Positions 1-13,239 of a DNA stretch of 64,000 nucleotides are shown here, piece after piece. The notes beneath the pieces are model-generated. The model was not told the DNA's origin, did no database searches, and saw nothing but the letters and a program-made list of their open reading frames with translations. The DNA is taken from assembly GCA_029449245.1 (NCBI GenBank), contig JANATF010000004.1, positions 186,001 through 250,000 on the forward strand, read 5' to 3'. Source of the stretch: Mortierella alpina. Its lineage: Eukaryota > Mortierellomycota > Mortierellomycetes > Mortierellales > Mortierellaceae. The first letter of the stretch is position 1, and every line of letters begins with the position of its first letter. A program made the position numbers and the translations under genes.

Positions 1-3000
1 CAGTCCTCCATGTGCTTCAGAATATCCCGATAGCCACTGCACTCGCATTTGACCGAGCTCCAAGCACGATCGATCACATCAGACTGCCCAAGGCGATCTG
101 ATGCGTGCTCCTCTCCATTAAAAAGAGCACTGATCCTGCAATTGAGCTCAGCATAGACAACCTCCTGGTTTGCAAACACCTCACAGAGTCGAATAGTACC
201 CGCTTCCAGGAGCGCCATCCGGCCTTCTTCGTCGTCTTTCCCACCCTCGCAGCTAGTAGCAACGTCCGTTCCAAAGTATCCATAAGAGTCCCAAAGTTGC
301 TGGAGCTCCTGGAGTTGGGCTTGAGACCAGGCCAAGAATTTGGCCTTGGACTCTTCAAACTGCTGGATTTCCAACGCACGCAGCCTGCGAAGGCGTTCCT
401 CCTCCAGTTGCCGTGCTCTCTCCTCGTCCAAACGAATGCGCTGCTTCAACGCCATGGCCACGGCCTGCGATTCTCGCGTCAGGGATTCGAGCATCCAGGA
501 AGCCTTGGTGTCAAACTCTGTCAATTTGAAGGCGATATCGCGGTCGAGCTGCGAGATGGTGCGCTTGTTCTGCTCGATCGTTTCCTCCATTTGGCGCAAG
601 GATGGTTCTTCAGCGAGTGCGTTGTTGTCAGACATCTCAAGGGTTTCAATCGCAGCCTTTTGGGCCAGAGCTGCGGCCTCCTCCTGCACTTGCGCCTTGC
701 GACCCGCCATCTCCTCGATCTCTTGCCGCATGCTCTCTATGCGCGCAGAGAGCGACTCCAATGCCTCCTGGGGCAGTTGTACCAATTCAGAAACGGGGGT
801 CGAGTCCTTGGGAATCCCTGACAATGAGCTCACGACCTGGGGACCAGGTGCCAGTGTGGACAAGGATGTGTTAGAGTCGGACTTGGCTAGGGTTGTCATG
901 GACGGGCTGCTCTCTGGGTAGTCGCCGGCATCCAGGTCAAGGTCGCCTGCATACTGGCTTCGATCGCATCCAGTCGTGTTCTTGAACTTTTGCGAGGCTG
1001 GGTTCATTAAACCTGAAACGATGCCTCCAGCTTCCTCAGACCAATCAAGCAATCCTGAGATCGTTTCCAGCAACTCTGTCTTGTCCCCAATGACTACGTT
1101 CTGCTTGCGTACAATCGCCTCCAGCTCCTGCTGTCGCCTTGAGACTTCTCGTTCATGAAGGACGTTTTCCAGAGCGGTCTTGACATCTTGGACACGAGAA
1201 TGGCATGACTGCATATGCTGGCGGATCGAGGCATTGGTTTGCTGCGACCGAGCCTTTGTCTCCTCATTCGAGTCCTCAACTGGATACTGAAGAGTCTCCA
1301 TGTCGCCTTCCAGTTGACTAGATAAAGAGCGAATCCTTGACTCCAACTTGTCAAACTTCTGCTCCTTGCCTGCTGACGTAAAAAATTGACAATAGCCAGC
1401 GTTAGCTTCTCAAAAGATCCCATATGCATAATCTGGCATCACCTACAAGGGACAGACTTACCCATGCCATCGTCCTGGTTCTCCAAACCGGCGGAAGAAA
1501 GTTCTTGTTGGCATCCCTTGAGTTCGTCAAAACAAGAGGCGATGCCTTCTAGCGCCCTGCGCTGTTCCACAACTTCGGCACCGTAAGCAACCTTGGATCG
1601 CAGTTTTTGGCACTCCGTATCCAGACTCACTTGGCGAGACTGAAAATCCACTGGGATGGCTCTATCGACAAAGACCAGAGAAGCGCACAGATCTGACCAC
1701 GATTGGTCCACCGCCGGCTTGGTTTGTACGTCAAAGTCCTTGAAACGATCCTTGAACTCGGCAATGGACGCATCGAGTCGCTGCAGCAATTGATGAGAGA
1801 TTGATCGAGAGGTTTCTTTTGACCCTGCAGCGACATTATCCTTGGGGACAGTCCACTGTGCCTCTTGGCTGGCGAATTCGGCAAGTGCGCGATCAAAGTC
1901 TCGGCACCAAACTTTGGCACCGTCCAGTTCCTGCTCCCATGCAGATCGCTTGGATAGACAATCCAGATGATACGACCGATGGCGCATGTCAGTCTCTAGT
2001 TTTTGAATTTCATCCTCTGTAGACTCCAACGATCGCTCCAGGCCCGACTGCAGATGCTTGGAATGCGATGATGCGTCTCGTAAAGTCTTCTCAATAGTGT
2101 GCTTCAATGCCTGAAAGTCGAGCTTCTCGCGCTCCATATCCTCGATCTCTTGGTCCAAGTCGCCCTTCAAGCCGTTGATCTCAGTAAAGAACGTTTCTGT
2201 GGTGACAGAGTCGCTGACTGGAAGCCCTTCCTGCCCAACCTTATCACTAGGCCAAGATTCGTATAGACCGCGAACTCTGTGATCAGCCGATTGAGCAATC
2301 TCCTTGGCTTTTCGCACCCATTCCTGGTGCGATCCGACCTTGGTGACAAAGTCGCGTAGTCCGTCCTGGTACTCGAGAAGTTTCTGATACTGTGCGAGGA
2401 GCGGATCAAGAGACCGGTCCAACTCCGCGGTGTGATCGAGCCGGCTCTTAAGAACCATTTCCAGATCCGTACTGTAAGCGTTGAGCGCAATCGAGAGTGA
2501 TCCTCGAGTCTCCTCTGAAGGCTGCGGGATGCTCAAGATGATGTCTGTGGATTCATCCACTACCTTCTTTAGATTTAAGCGGATTGCTGACATTCTCTCG
2601 ACAGTGTCCCTGCAAGCCTCGCTGTCGGCTTTCAGCGCATTCGCCATAGACCGCAGTTCACCATCCATGCCATCCATCTGCTCAAGGTACGATGCAGTGC
2701 GAATAGCGTGCTTTGCTAACCTGCCAGAGTCATCCAAGTAGACATCCAGCTGTTTGTACTGACTCTTGAACGAAACGAGCTCATCCTCCAAGTGCGTAGG
2801 AATCACATTCTCAGAGTCCGCATCAACAAGGTCCGATGCCATTACTAGGTCGACAAGCGACGTGTGTGTGGCCACGGCCGCGTCCATCCGCGACTCCTTC
2901 TGCTTGTTCGCAAGGGTCACAAGATGCTTGACCTGCTGCTCCAGGTGGTTTGCTGCAACGTCGTTGAGATCTAAGAGTACGTTACATACGAAGGCTTCGT

Positions 3001-6000
3001 TAGCTGAAAAAACGAAAATAAAGACAGATTTTCATGACACCAAACAAACAAACAAACAAACAAACAACAAGTACCTGTGGTGTCGCCATTCTGCTTGCAT
3101 AGCTTTAGGATCTGCGTGAATTCTGCGATGGCATCTGCACCAGAGAGAATGTAGTAAACGTGGCGTCAGTCAAAAAAAGTACCGGCGACACAATAGCTCC
3201 TCACGTTTCACTCCCGAATCACTGCTAGTTCTAGTACCTTGACCAGTAGACATTAACATCTCGGTGTCCGCCACGGACTCTGCCAGTTGATGGGCCCAGG
3301 CGAGTCGCTGTTGGAGAGTGTCGATTTGATGCCTCTCGCGGCTGTTCAGGGCATGAAGCCGTTGAAGATGCTCCCTCAGCCCTCGCTGTAACCGAACAGA
3401 TTCCTCGAACTGCTCCGCCCGGACCTGGTCCATTCCATCGATACCTCCAGCCAGGTCAACAATGTACTGCAGTTGACCTGCCAATGCCTTGAGTTCGGGA
3501 AGCCGTGATGTGTTGAAGTCCTTGAGGCTCACCAGCATGTCTGCACTGGCTGCCTCAGCGTCTCGAATAGTGTCCTGACTTTTTTTCCAGATCCGCTCGT
3601 CCTCAGCAAGACAGACTAGAGTGGCAAAGCCTCTCTCTAAGGTCTTCTGCTCGGTGAGGTCGAGATACTGTTGTAAGGCGCCTGCTCGATCCGAAAAGGC
3701 GTCCCATGCCATATCCCATTGCTGCTTCACTTCCAGCCTTGCCTGGAGTCGCTCCTGAGATTTCTGGATCGAGAGCTGGCGCTCTTTGATCTCCTTTAGC
3801 AGCTGTGCGCATGATGGATCCTGTACCAGGTACCGGAACACGCGATCCTGTTCAAGTACTGCGAATCTGCTGGATAGATCGTTGGAACGCTCGCAGAGGG
3901 CCACTAGGTTGCTCTTCTGATTTGGCTCCAGATGCTCCAATGCTGAGAAGTCGGATTCGAGAGTAGAGAGTTCCAAACCCAAGGCAATGACCTGCTGGAC
4001 CAAGGTGCGACAATCCGCCAACGTATCCACATCACGCTCGCGGTCAGACTTGAGAGCCCTGATGTCTTCGAGCAGAGTGTTTACAATGTGAAGTTTGCTC
4101 TGGACAATGGCGGGATCCTGCCTAGCGTTTGATGTCGCCGCCATTGCTTTGACGCGGTCGCCCATCTGGAGAAAAGAGACGTACATATCGCTCTCAAACT
4201 TGGCAAAGGACTGGCCAGTTGTCGCAACCATGGCTGTAAAGGCGTCAAAGGGCGCTGGGTCGTCCGAGCCAAATCCTGTCCATGGCGGGTCATCTTGGAG
4301 CTTTCCTCTAATGTCGCGAAGGGTTGCTTGACACGTCAGGGTCTGCTCCAGGAACTCCTTCATCTGCCGGTCTCCTTTGATGGCGTCCTGCTTCTCATGG
4401 AAGCACACTCGAAGGTCCTTGACAACAGAGACCAGGCCTAAATGACGTCCGCAGACAGCTTCCCGAACTGGAGGCTCCTCATGGTCATCCTTGAGCGAGG
4501 AATCGACTTGAGCAAGGTCGCTCTCTACACCAATGACCAGATTTTCCACCTCCATATCGGGCTGCCGCATCTCCCACCTGCGGATGGTGTCAATTGTGCT
4601 CTCGACCTGACAGAGGATCGAGCGAGCTGTCAAAAGGTATTCCAGTACACGCGCTGCATATGCACAGTGGGCAGCTTCCTTTGGCAACAGATCCTCGACC
4701 TTCACCAGGTTTTTCATTACGCCCTTCATAAGCTCCTGCACGTCCTGGGTGGTGGCCTCCGCAGTGATATCATCCGTGTCGGCCAAGGCCTTCATGACAG
4801 CCTTGGCCTGCTCGTCCAGCTTTGCGAACCCGCTCGATCGAAAGTTGTTGACTTCGGATCGCTCATCCTGCAGCTCTCCTTTCAACTCTTTCATCTCGGC
4901 CTGAAAGAAATCGAGATCCAGATCTCTAGAGACGTCCCGCGTCAAATATTCCTTGACCGTGCTCGCGCCGTTCCATTCATCCTTGGAGACAAAGACTGGG
5001 ACCTTAATGTTGGCCAGCCAAACCACGCTTTCGCCAATCCATGCCTCTGACAGGATGAAGGAGTCCAAGAACGATCTCAGCAGGCGGTCGTTCGAGAGAT
5101 GTTGTTGCGCCTTTTCGATAATAACGCCGAGATGGGGGAGTCGCACAGTCGTCAGCTCCGTGTTGAGGGCAGTGAGGTGCTCGGGGGCGGTGTAGTGATG
5201 GACCTTGGGATCCATGAGTGAGGTCAAAAAGTCGACGTAGGTCTTGAGCAAGAAGCTGATGGACGACAGACTGACATCCTGTTGCTCCAGCACCGATTTT
5301 TGAGAACGATCCTGCAGCGTCTCCTGCGACCGCTTCTCAGCAAAGGCCTCGAGCTGGGTCTCGAACTTTAAGATTTCGCCATTTACTCTGTCGATCTCCT
5401 GAGAGCAGTCAATGATCCACTTGACCTCCTCGGCCGTGTCCTTGGCCTCGACAACCTTGTTGGAGAGCGCTGTCCATATAGTCTCTAGCTCCCACCACTT
5501 TTTGTCCATATCGCTGACCTGTTCTGGCGTCAACTCTGGGCTCTCGTACTCCAAGAGCTCCTCTCGAACATCATGCAAGTGTGACATGATATTCTCCTTG
5601 ATGGCCTGATCTTCCTCAATTATCTTGATCACGTTGCTTAATGGCTCCAGATCTTTGGTTCGGTCAAGCAATGCTGTAGTGTCAAGCGGGGGAGGAAAGT
5701 CTTGGTCCTGTTGACGGATCCATTCTGAGAGCTCTGCAATGCCTTGGCGATACTCTGCCAACTTCTCATCCAGGTCTCGTTGCCGCCTCTCCGCCTCTCT
5801 GGGGTCGATGAGTTCTGTGTCCGTATCCGAGAACTCGTTCTCGGTATCGGAAAAGACTGACCCAAACGAGGATGTGCCGAGAGTACTTCGGGGGGATTGT
5901 GCGCCGAGGTGCTGCTGGTTCCTTTGTGCTGCCTTTTCCCGCTCCCGCTGCTCACGCCTCAGCTTGCGTTGTAACCGCCGCTCTGCGTCCTCTTCTTGCC

Positions 6001-8084
6001 TTTTCCGTCGGGCCTCCTCTTCCTCCTTGGCTCTTTCTGCTGCGCGGATGGACCAGCCCTCGATTTCCATGCGTTTGAGTCGAATGCGCTCCAGCTCTTC
6101 TTGTTCCTCTCGCCTTCTGCGCTCCTCTTCCGCCTGTAACCTCTTTCGTCGCGCCTCTTGATCCTCGCCGGCCAGAGCTAAACGCTCATCCCTGGCTGCC
6201 AGCCTCTGGGCGTGCTGTTCCGCTGCAAGAGCCGCGTCTTGCTCCATCTGGTGCTTGGACATGACGAGGTAATATTCAGAGACGTAGGTCATGACGGAGC
6301 GCTCGTCGGGTGATTCAACATTGATTAAATCCTCTGGATCCAAGAGCCTTGGAATGTTCATCTTCTGGACGGCAACTTCGAAAGCTAACGCCAGCGTCCT
6401 CCTCCATTCGTCGGCTGTTTCAAACGGCAGTGGCAGGATTGTGGTATAAAAGTTGGGTAAAAAGTCAGGATCGTGTCGGTGGATGAGCGCTGCGAAGGCG
6501 AGTCCAGTCCTCCACGAACGATTGAAATCCTGCATCGGCGGGATAACATCCGAATAATCCTCAAGCTGCAGGCGCACCCACCGCAGCAGTGCCTGCTTGG
6601 CATCCACCTGCTGCGAGACGCCCTTTTTCTTGCTCTTGGAGAAGTCTTCTCCCTCCTAGATTGGAACCAGAGAGATAAACGCAGGGGGGGCAGTTGGATA
6701 AAGGGAAAACAGAGTTTAGTAGATGAGATGGGCAATTTCGCGTGCTTGCACCGACACACGCGGCGGATAAGAGTTGCACATGTGCAAAGGGACAGGGGCG
6801 GGGGAGTTCCCAGGCCACGGACGATTTTTGTACTGAGACTGCAGAATGCAATACGGACCAAGCCCATGACCATGCCCATCGTATACACACCAAAATCTAC
6901 AGCCGAGCAGATTACGGCCGGTTGTTTGTAACTAGGGCAGTGGGGGTGCGCATGTGTGGATAGACTATGTGCACATGTGTACGAGAGACTGTGATGCTTC
7001 TTTGGATGTGGTTTTTTCCCCCATCCACATGCTGCTCAGCGGGAAGGAGGCGAAGGAGAAGGGGTGCCGTTCAATGGATTGCCCATCGTTGCATCGAGCA
7101 CACAAACAAACAAAGAGGCATGGTTGCACATGAAGAACACGTTACGCATTACCGCACTGACGCATAGACATGATCCTCCCACCCTTGCCTTTTTTTTTGA
7201 CACATCCACATGCAACCGCAACGCAACGCAGCGCACACAAGCATAAGAGAAAACGAAGAAAGAAGCACATGCCATCTCACGCAGATATCCAACAAAAAAA
7301 ATGAGCAGGAAAAGCATGCGAGCATGCGGGCATGAGTGGAGTGTGGACCGTCACTTACCACCACATCATCGGCTGCTGCGGCTGTGAGGGAGGGATACTG
7401 CTCGGCCATGGTGTTGGCGATTTGCTGGATCTGGAAGCGATAGATGATGGTCCAGACCAGACCGAGGGTGAGTTTGAGGTTGCCGTCGACGATGGACTCA
7501 CTGCCGATGGTTCCTAGAGTGTCGTCTGCGTTCTTTTCCAGAAAGGCCAGGGCCTTGGAGACATTGGCCATTTGATGGATGCGCATATTGTGCCTCTCTG
7601 GTTTGAGAGGTTCCTTGGCAACCGCTTCCAGAAGGGCAATGAGGCGCTTGCCGTCCCTGAGATCACGCTCGATGGAGGTCATGGGAGGATGGGCGGGTGA
7701 GGCATTGGCGAGCTGAACATTGACCCAGCGCATGAATGCTGTCTTTTGCGTGTCGAGCTGCGAGGCAGCGAATTGTCGAACCATGTCTTCGCCCGCGTCG
7801 AGATGGTGATGTAAAGAGAACGGTTGTACCTGTGAGGATGCGGCCGAGGAGGTATTTAAGGTCAAGGACACGCTGCTGAGGTTGTTGCTGCTGGAGCCGT
7901 AGCCATAGCCAGTTGAGCTGCTTATGCTGGAGCTGCTAAAGTTGTTGCTGCTGCCATGGCTATAAATACTGTTGATATTGCTGCCGCTACTGGAGGTGGT
8001 GTTGTTGGCGTTGCTGTTGCTGCCTGTGCTGTTGGTTCCTTGGCCCGCGGACTGGAGCCGTTTGCTCTTGAGGATCCAGGACAT
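1..8084 (-). CDS. Giant CH-CH spectrin-repeat actin crosslinker (3' end outside window)
   Basis: Five exons are visible: 8084-7359, 6655-3205, 3134-3075, 3003-1462 and 1369-<1. Reading phase closes at every junction and the frame is still open at base 1, so more than 2,380 residues are encoded. After a Ser/Asn/Gly-rich leader, residues about 105-220 form a first calponin-homology domain (DTQKTAFMRWVNVQL, DGKRLIALLEAV, LVWTIIYRF). Exon 2 opens with the linker GEDFSKSKKKGVSQQ and a second CH domain (AKQALLRWVRLQL ... RSWRTGLAFAALIHRH ... YVSEYYLVM). A charged coiled coil and then many helical spectrin-like repeats follow. Tandem CH domains bind F-actin in alpha-actinin, beta-spectrin and spectraplakins, so a cortical actin crosslinking role is inferred. 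It is far longer than yeast-type alpha-actinin (about 620 residues). Exon 2 has two in-phase donors (GTGAGG after 3205, GTACTA after 3238) that differ by 11 residues. Whether EF hands or a GAS2 domain follow cannot be seen. Confidence 0.9.
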
Positions 8085-11000
8085 CAGGGCTCCTCTGTGT
8101 GTTGTTATTTAAAGGGCGAGCGGAAGGACGGTATGCTGTGCACTCTATGGATGATATATTAAAACGGGCAACGGACGCAAAGGAGGGAGGCATGCACAGA
8201 CAGGACCGAAAGAAGGAGCGGAGACAGAGACAAAGGACGGAAGAGACGAGAGTGTGAGAGAAAGAGAAAGAGAGGCAGCGACAACGGCAAGACTGAGCCC
8301 AAGGGTTGGCCAGAAAAACATGCACAAAAAAACAACGGCTCTGCACAAGGAGCTTACAGCGCCTGTTGTTACCTACGTGGCGGGTTCGCGTGGCGATGGA
8401 GGGCGACGCGGCGTGCGAGCTGGCACTGATCAGGGCCAGAGGATGAGGACACGGGAATGGAGCGACTGAAGGCTAAGGGATGAAGCCTGAGGACAGGGAG
8501 GGATGAGACGGAGAGAATAAAAAAGAGAGAGAGAGAGAGCTCGAGTCAATGGGACAGGCTCTCGTCATTGGCACGATGGCACGATATATATGAAGTCTGG
8601 GGTGGCTGCTGCCACACGAGAATGGGATCAGCCAGGGCACCAGCAGCCAGGCGGACGTGGCATGCGCACATGGGGAATGGCCTGCAGGCGTGTCAATGTC
8701 CATGCAGGCGGGCACAACGTGGAGACTGAGGGAGGCAGGGAGGCAGGGAGTCGGGGCAGGAGAGTCAGGAGAGTCGGGGTGGACCATGATGCTGTAGGAT
8801 GATCCACGATACTGGACTGCCAGTATGGGGACCATAGGGAACATGAACATGACGCGGGGTGGGGGAGCGTATTTTGTGCGGGTATCCTATCTTCTTCCTC
8901 TTGCTCATCCTGTTCCTCTTCCTTCTTCTTTCCTGTTAGCTAATATGCCTTCATTGTCCTCATTACCCTTCGTGTCCTGCTCGATGGGAATGCTGCCGTC
9001 GTAAGGAAAGGGGGCCCACACACGGAGATCAAGGCGAATGGAGCGAGAAAGGGCTCCGATGGTCTGGGATGGAGTGGAATTCCCCTGCAATGGTGCTGTA
9101 GCGAGACACGATGAGGGGGCTGCAAGAGAGCGATGGCGGGAACGAAGGACGCGGGAAAAGGGTGCACGGTGGGGGTGTGTGTGGATAGAACGAGCGGAGG
9201 AAGAAGGAGGTGCAAAGGCAAAAGGAGCAAGCGAGAGCGAGAGCGAGAGCGAGGGATGGGGGGATGGCGGTCGACAGCAAGGAAGCATATGATTTCATAT
9301 AGCAGCCATGTCTCAGACTACTCTGTGCACCCACTCGTCGTGAGCCCACCCACGCATATGGTCTAATTTTACCAGCAATAAGGTCAGTAGCAGCAGCAAG
9401 CAGCAGCAAAGCAGCAGCAAGCATCATCATCATCGGGGCACGACGTCCATCTTGAAGAAACGGCGCGCGAGAGACACAGGATCACGGACGCGTCGCGTGT
9501 CGGCTGCTGCTCCGTCATTGGATAAGCAGGCAGGCGAATGGCAGAGGAGGAGCTCCTGTCAAAAGCTTCGCCTTTGGCAGTATCGTATTTAGCCCCCCTA
9601 TGCATGTGCAGTGGATAGGCCTCTTCCATTGTCCCTCTCTCGCTCTATCCAGCTCATTGTGTGCTACTGCTCTCCACAGCTACTGCTTCTTTCATGCTGC
9701 TCTGCCTCTGTCTCTCGGTCGCTCGTGCCTAGGGACGAGTCCGATTTAGCGGGAGAGGACACACAGGCCATGCAGGATCAGGATGTGCATAGAGTCTATG
9801 TGGCTGCAGATACCTTGTCCGGGGGCGCAAGTCCCTGGGTCCACTCATCTCCTCGATCGGTGTTTTTATTGGGCTACAGCAGGAGACACGCAAATATCCC
9901 CGCCCACATGCACGAGATGCCTACTGCATAAGATTTCAGACGAGTCCAATTGGGCGTGCAGGCTACTGGCCATCGGATGACGAGGTATGTTCATGAACCA
10001 TAAAACCGAGTTTCCGAGCGGAGGGGTTCAGGTTGGTTGACACAGTACTCGATGAGCCTTGGGCTTGACCCGCAGATGCAAGGCAAGGCTGAACTGCCAC
10101 GTACACCCCCATACGTGTGGCGAAGACAGTTTTTTTTTTCTGTTTGGTCCGGGTCACTCTCGCTGCCACACCGTTGCAGCTGAACCCTCTCTAAATGCAC
10201 GCAGCCACTCCATTACGCTCAAAAGCGGATTTTCGCTGCTCTCTCCTCTTCTCTCTCTTTCCCTCTGTCCTCTCCCACCCACCTCCGATCGATCCGCCTC
10301 ACCTGCCTTGCCTTGCCTTGCCTGCACCTGTGCACCCCACGCTAGCCCGCCCACCCACGCCACTGTGCTTCGCCCATACACCCACCACACGCTCTCCCCG
10401 CCCGCCGTCGACTCTGCCCAGAGCAACCTCCACACTCTCACACGCACGCGACTCCCATCCCGTGTCGTATCGCCGCCGATCTGTCTGTTGTCTGCCGCAC
10501 ATACCATTTTTTGTTTATTCATTTCCTGACTGGCACTTCGCCCGAGCCTGTTCATCCCTGTCGTTGCAGACCTGCGCCAAAGACAACCGCAAACATCTGT
10601 CGTTACACCGATCCCCCATCGTAAGTGCCATATCCCCTCCTCCCCCTCCATCTCTTCACTTCGTTACAGTATCCCCCTTCTTTCTATCCACGTCGCCCCA
10701 ACTGCTAGTACACGCTTATGCGCTTTCCCGCTTGGGCGTGTTTGAAGGAGACTCTGCTGCAGCCAATACCCTGGAACCATCCCTCCTATTCTTTCTTCCA
10801 TCCCCCTTCTCCCTACTTTTTGAGCATGGACCCCACTCTTTAATATGCGCATGCTTTTCTCACAACCCAGATTGAGATCCACAAACCACACACTCTCGCC
10901 TCTCCCTCTCTGCCCCCCTTATTATTACACTTGCACTGCATGATGCACCCAGTCCAAAGGCAAACAATAAGCCAGGAGGCGATCTGAATGCGCCATGATG

Positions 11001-11346
11001 AAGAAAGTCAAAAGCGATGGATATGGGAGTTTCAGTTTTGCAAGTGCATATATGGACGGACAGAAAGTGAAGGAACCGGCCTCGCAAGAGTCTTCGCATC
11101 GCTCAGGGGACAAATGGAGAAGGGGGAGTGGGGCAAGAGGTACTGGAGTCTGCTTGGCAGCTTAGGGAAGGGGAGGGGGGAGCGAAATGAAAAAAGCTCC
11201 GCTTCCGGCCACAGCGAGTCCATGAATGCATACCACAAGCAGAGTGATGCGCCGCTAGAGCACTTTTTTTTGGCTAACCATCTCACACTCTCCTGGTCGA
11301 CTTGTACTGTGATCATAGCCTTCAACAAGCCCACCTGTCCGTCACC
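8085..11346. other. 3.2 kb without a recognisable gene
   Basis: This tract lies between the divergent starts of the spectrin-like gene and the 11347 gene. I found no conserved protein on either strand, only low-complexity open frames. It is GA-rich at 8510-8540 and 9225-9255 and C/T-rich at 10230-10700, as expected for long fungal promoters and 5' leaders. A 5' UTR intron for the 11347 gene is possible but cannot be shown. Confidence 0.6.
9388..9441. repeat. Interrupted CAG then CAT microsatellite
   Basis: Runs of AGCAGCAGC with short interruptions are followed by four CATs. No supported reading frame crosses it. Confidence 0.8.
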
Positions 11347-12150
11347 ATGAACGCCTCCCGATCGAGCTATGTCGAATATGGCACAGGTAACATGCTCAAC
11401 CTTGATGCAGGCACCATCAAGCGCAAGATTGACTCGAACGAATACGACGACGAGATTCTTCAAGAAGCCCAGGTACATACTAGCACTCCAGCCGCGCAGT
11501 TCCGTCACACACGTCTTGGTCGCTCACACTATCGCCTTCGGTTTCATATTTAGCCAAATGGGAAGCGAACCTGCAGCGTCACCCCCCATGCAAACCAGTT
11601 TGCGACCTTTGGCAAACAAATGGTCAGCCCGCAGACACCCAGCGGCCTAGAGCAAGCCCACTCGGCTTGGCCATCCTCTCAATCGAACCCGTCGCCACTG
11701 ATCCGGACTGCTGTCACCACAGGCGCCCAGAGTTCCATGATGCCCACTCCAAACGGGTTTGCTGCCATGCACCACGGATATCAGACCCCCGAGTCCGCGC
11801 CTCCGTCCGTCACACCCTCGCCGCTCAACTCGGCTTTCTCGGCATCAATGGACATGGACATGGAGACGACATCTGGACCTGCCATGTTTCAGAACACGAA
11901 TCACACGTCCATGGTCTCCTCCGCCATGGCCACTCCTGGAGGTCTCTTGCCCTCGGCCCTGCCTGGTCAAGCGCAGCAGCAGCAGCAGCCACAGGAAAAG
12001 AGTCCATATGTACCGGTGCACGGTCGGTCGATGGAGATTCCCTCCTACGCACGGGTGCCCTTGAACGAGGTCCGCCAGTACAGGGATCAACGATGGAGCT
12101 CATGTATCTATGGTGCCGACACTCGCATTGGACAAGGCATGATGATTTGA
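11347..12150 (+). CDS. Uncharacterised 240-residue Ser/Pro/Met-rich protein
   Basis: Exons are 11347-11472 and 11554-12150 (GTACAT...TTTAG intron, phase 0). The first exon (MNASRSSYVEYGTGNMLNLD...) ends in a charged helix (GTIKRKIDSNEYDDEILQEA). The second is a disordered Pro/Ser/Thr/Met-rich middle with a short QQQQQ run near residue 190. It ends in a more ordered tail, SYARVPLNEVRQYRDQRWSS, and then YGADTRIGQGMMI. I do not recognise the family. There is no signal peptide or membrane segment. The composition and the conserved-looking termini suggest a small nuclear or adaptor protein, but that is only an impression. The start was chosen as the first ATG after a pyrimidine-rich leader (CACCATGA context). 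Confidence 0.75.
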
Positions 12151-13239
12151 AGCGGAACTTGTTTTGAAATTGGACAAAAAAGCGTGGATTGGGATGCTCT
12201 GGGAGCAGAGAATGGTGGTGGTGGTGGTGATAGCAGCAAAAGACAATGCGCGGTCGATCTTTGGCCTCTGGTAGGCGGGGTCGCCAGAAGAGGAGGAAGG
12301 GGGATCACTTTTTTGTTTGTTTCGTCTGTGCTTCTTTTCTTTCTGGTTGATATCTAAGTGTCTTTTTCTTATTCCACCCCCAATTCTTAGCACCCAAGAG
12401 TTGATGAAGCAGGACATTTTGAGTGAACAGAAAACAAAAAAAAAAGCACACTATGGTGGGTCACTGATGCGTGGCATGGATCTGGACTCTAGCAAAGGGA
12501 TGGACACACATCGATGGGGTCTCTCTATTCTCTTCTCCCCAAACAGCCCTCTCTTTCTCTCTCTCTCTCTCTTTCGTTCCTTCTCTTTATCGGCATCCGC
12601 CGTGTCCACTTTTTTTTTTTTTTTTGTATTTATGCACACTCCTAATTGCTGCTTCGCCGTCGATGCAGAGCGTGCTTTTTTCGTTCTATTTCGAGGTTGT
12701 TTTGAGTTTTTTTTTTCGTTCATTCTGTACAACACATTTTTTTTCTTGGGCGTGGGGGGTTCCGAGACAAGTGGGAGCTTTGGATCAAAGGCAGTAGACA
12801 TACAAACAAAGTGACCAATAGGTTGTTCTGCCCTTTTTTTTTTTTTTTTGTTCTCTCATGCAACTTGTCCTTTGCCGTGCGTGCAAAAACGAAAGTAAAA
12901 AAGAGTTCACCGCTCCTCCTCTGAATCGGAGCATATCCTGCAAGCACCAATAAAGAATAAAAACCCTTTATACAAGACGCTGAATGTTGAAAGATTCACA
13001 TGTATACACTTTAATGAGAACAGGAAAAAAAAGGAATGATGGTAATGCAAGCACAGATAGGTATTGGAGTGAAGTAGCAGAGAAAAAGTGAAATGTGTGA
13101 AAGAAAAAAAAACTGGTCCTGAAACTGGTTGTGAAAAAAAAAGGAAGTTCGAAATTGGTATGTGGGGGTAAAGACTGTCCGTCTCACCTTTCACTTCCTC
13201 TTGGTAGCTCATCTCCAGGTTCTCTTCCCTCTTCCGTCC
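12151..13239. other. Convergent 3' region with poly-T tracts
   Basis: This is the space between the stop codons of the 11347 gene and ICE2. It contains long T runs (12610-12625, 12833-12849) and A-rich runs on the other side, as expected for two 3' UTRs. No coding sequence is supported. The open frames here are poly-F or poly-K artefacts. Confidence 0.6.

Noticed and set aside
8905-11113. Several overlapping 60-220 codon frames on both strands
   Set aside because: All are low-complexity (Ser/Leu/Pro or Arg/Glu) translations of C/T- or G/A-rich promoter DNA without recognisable domains.
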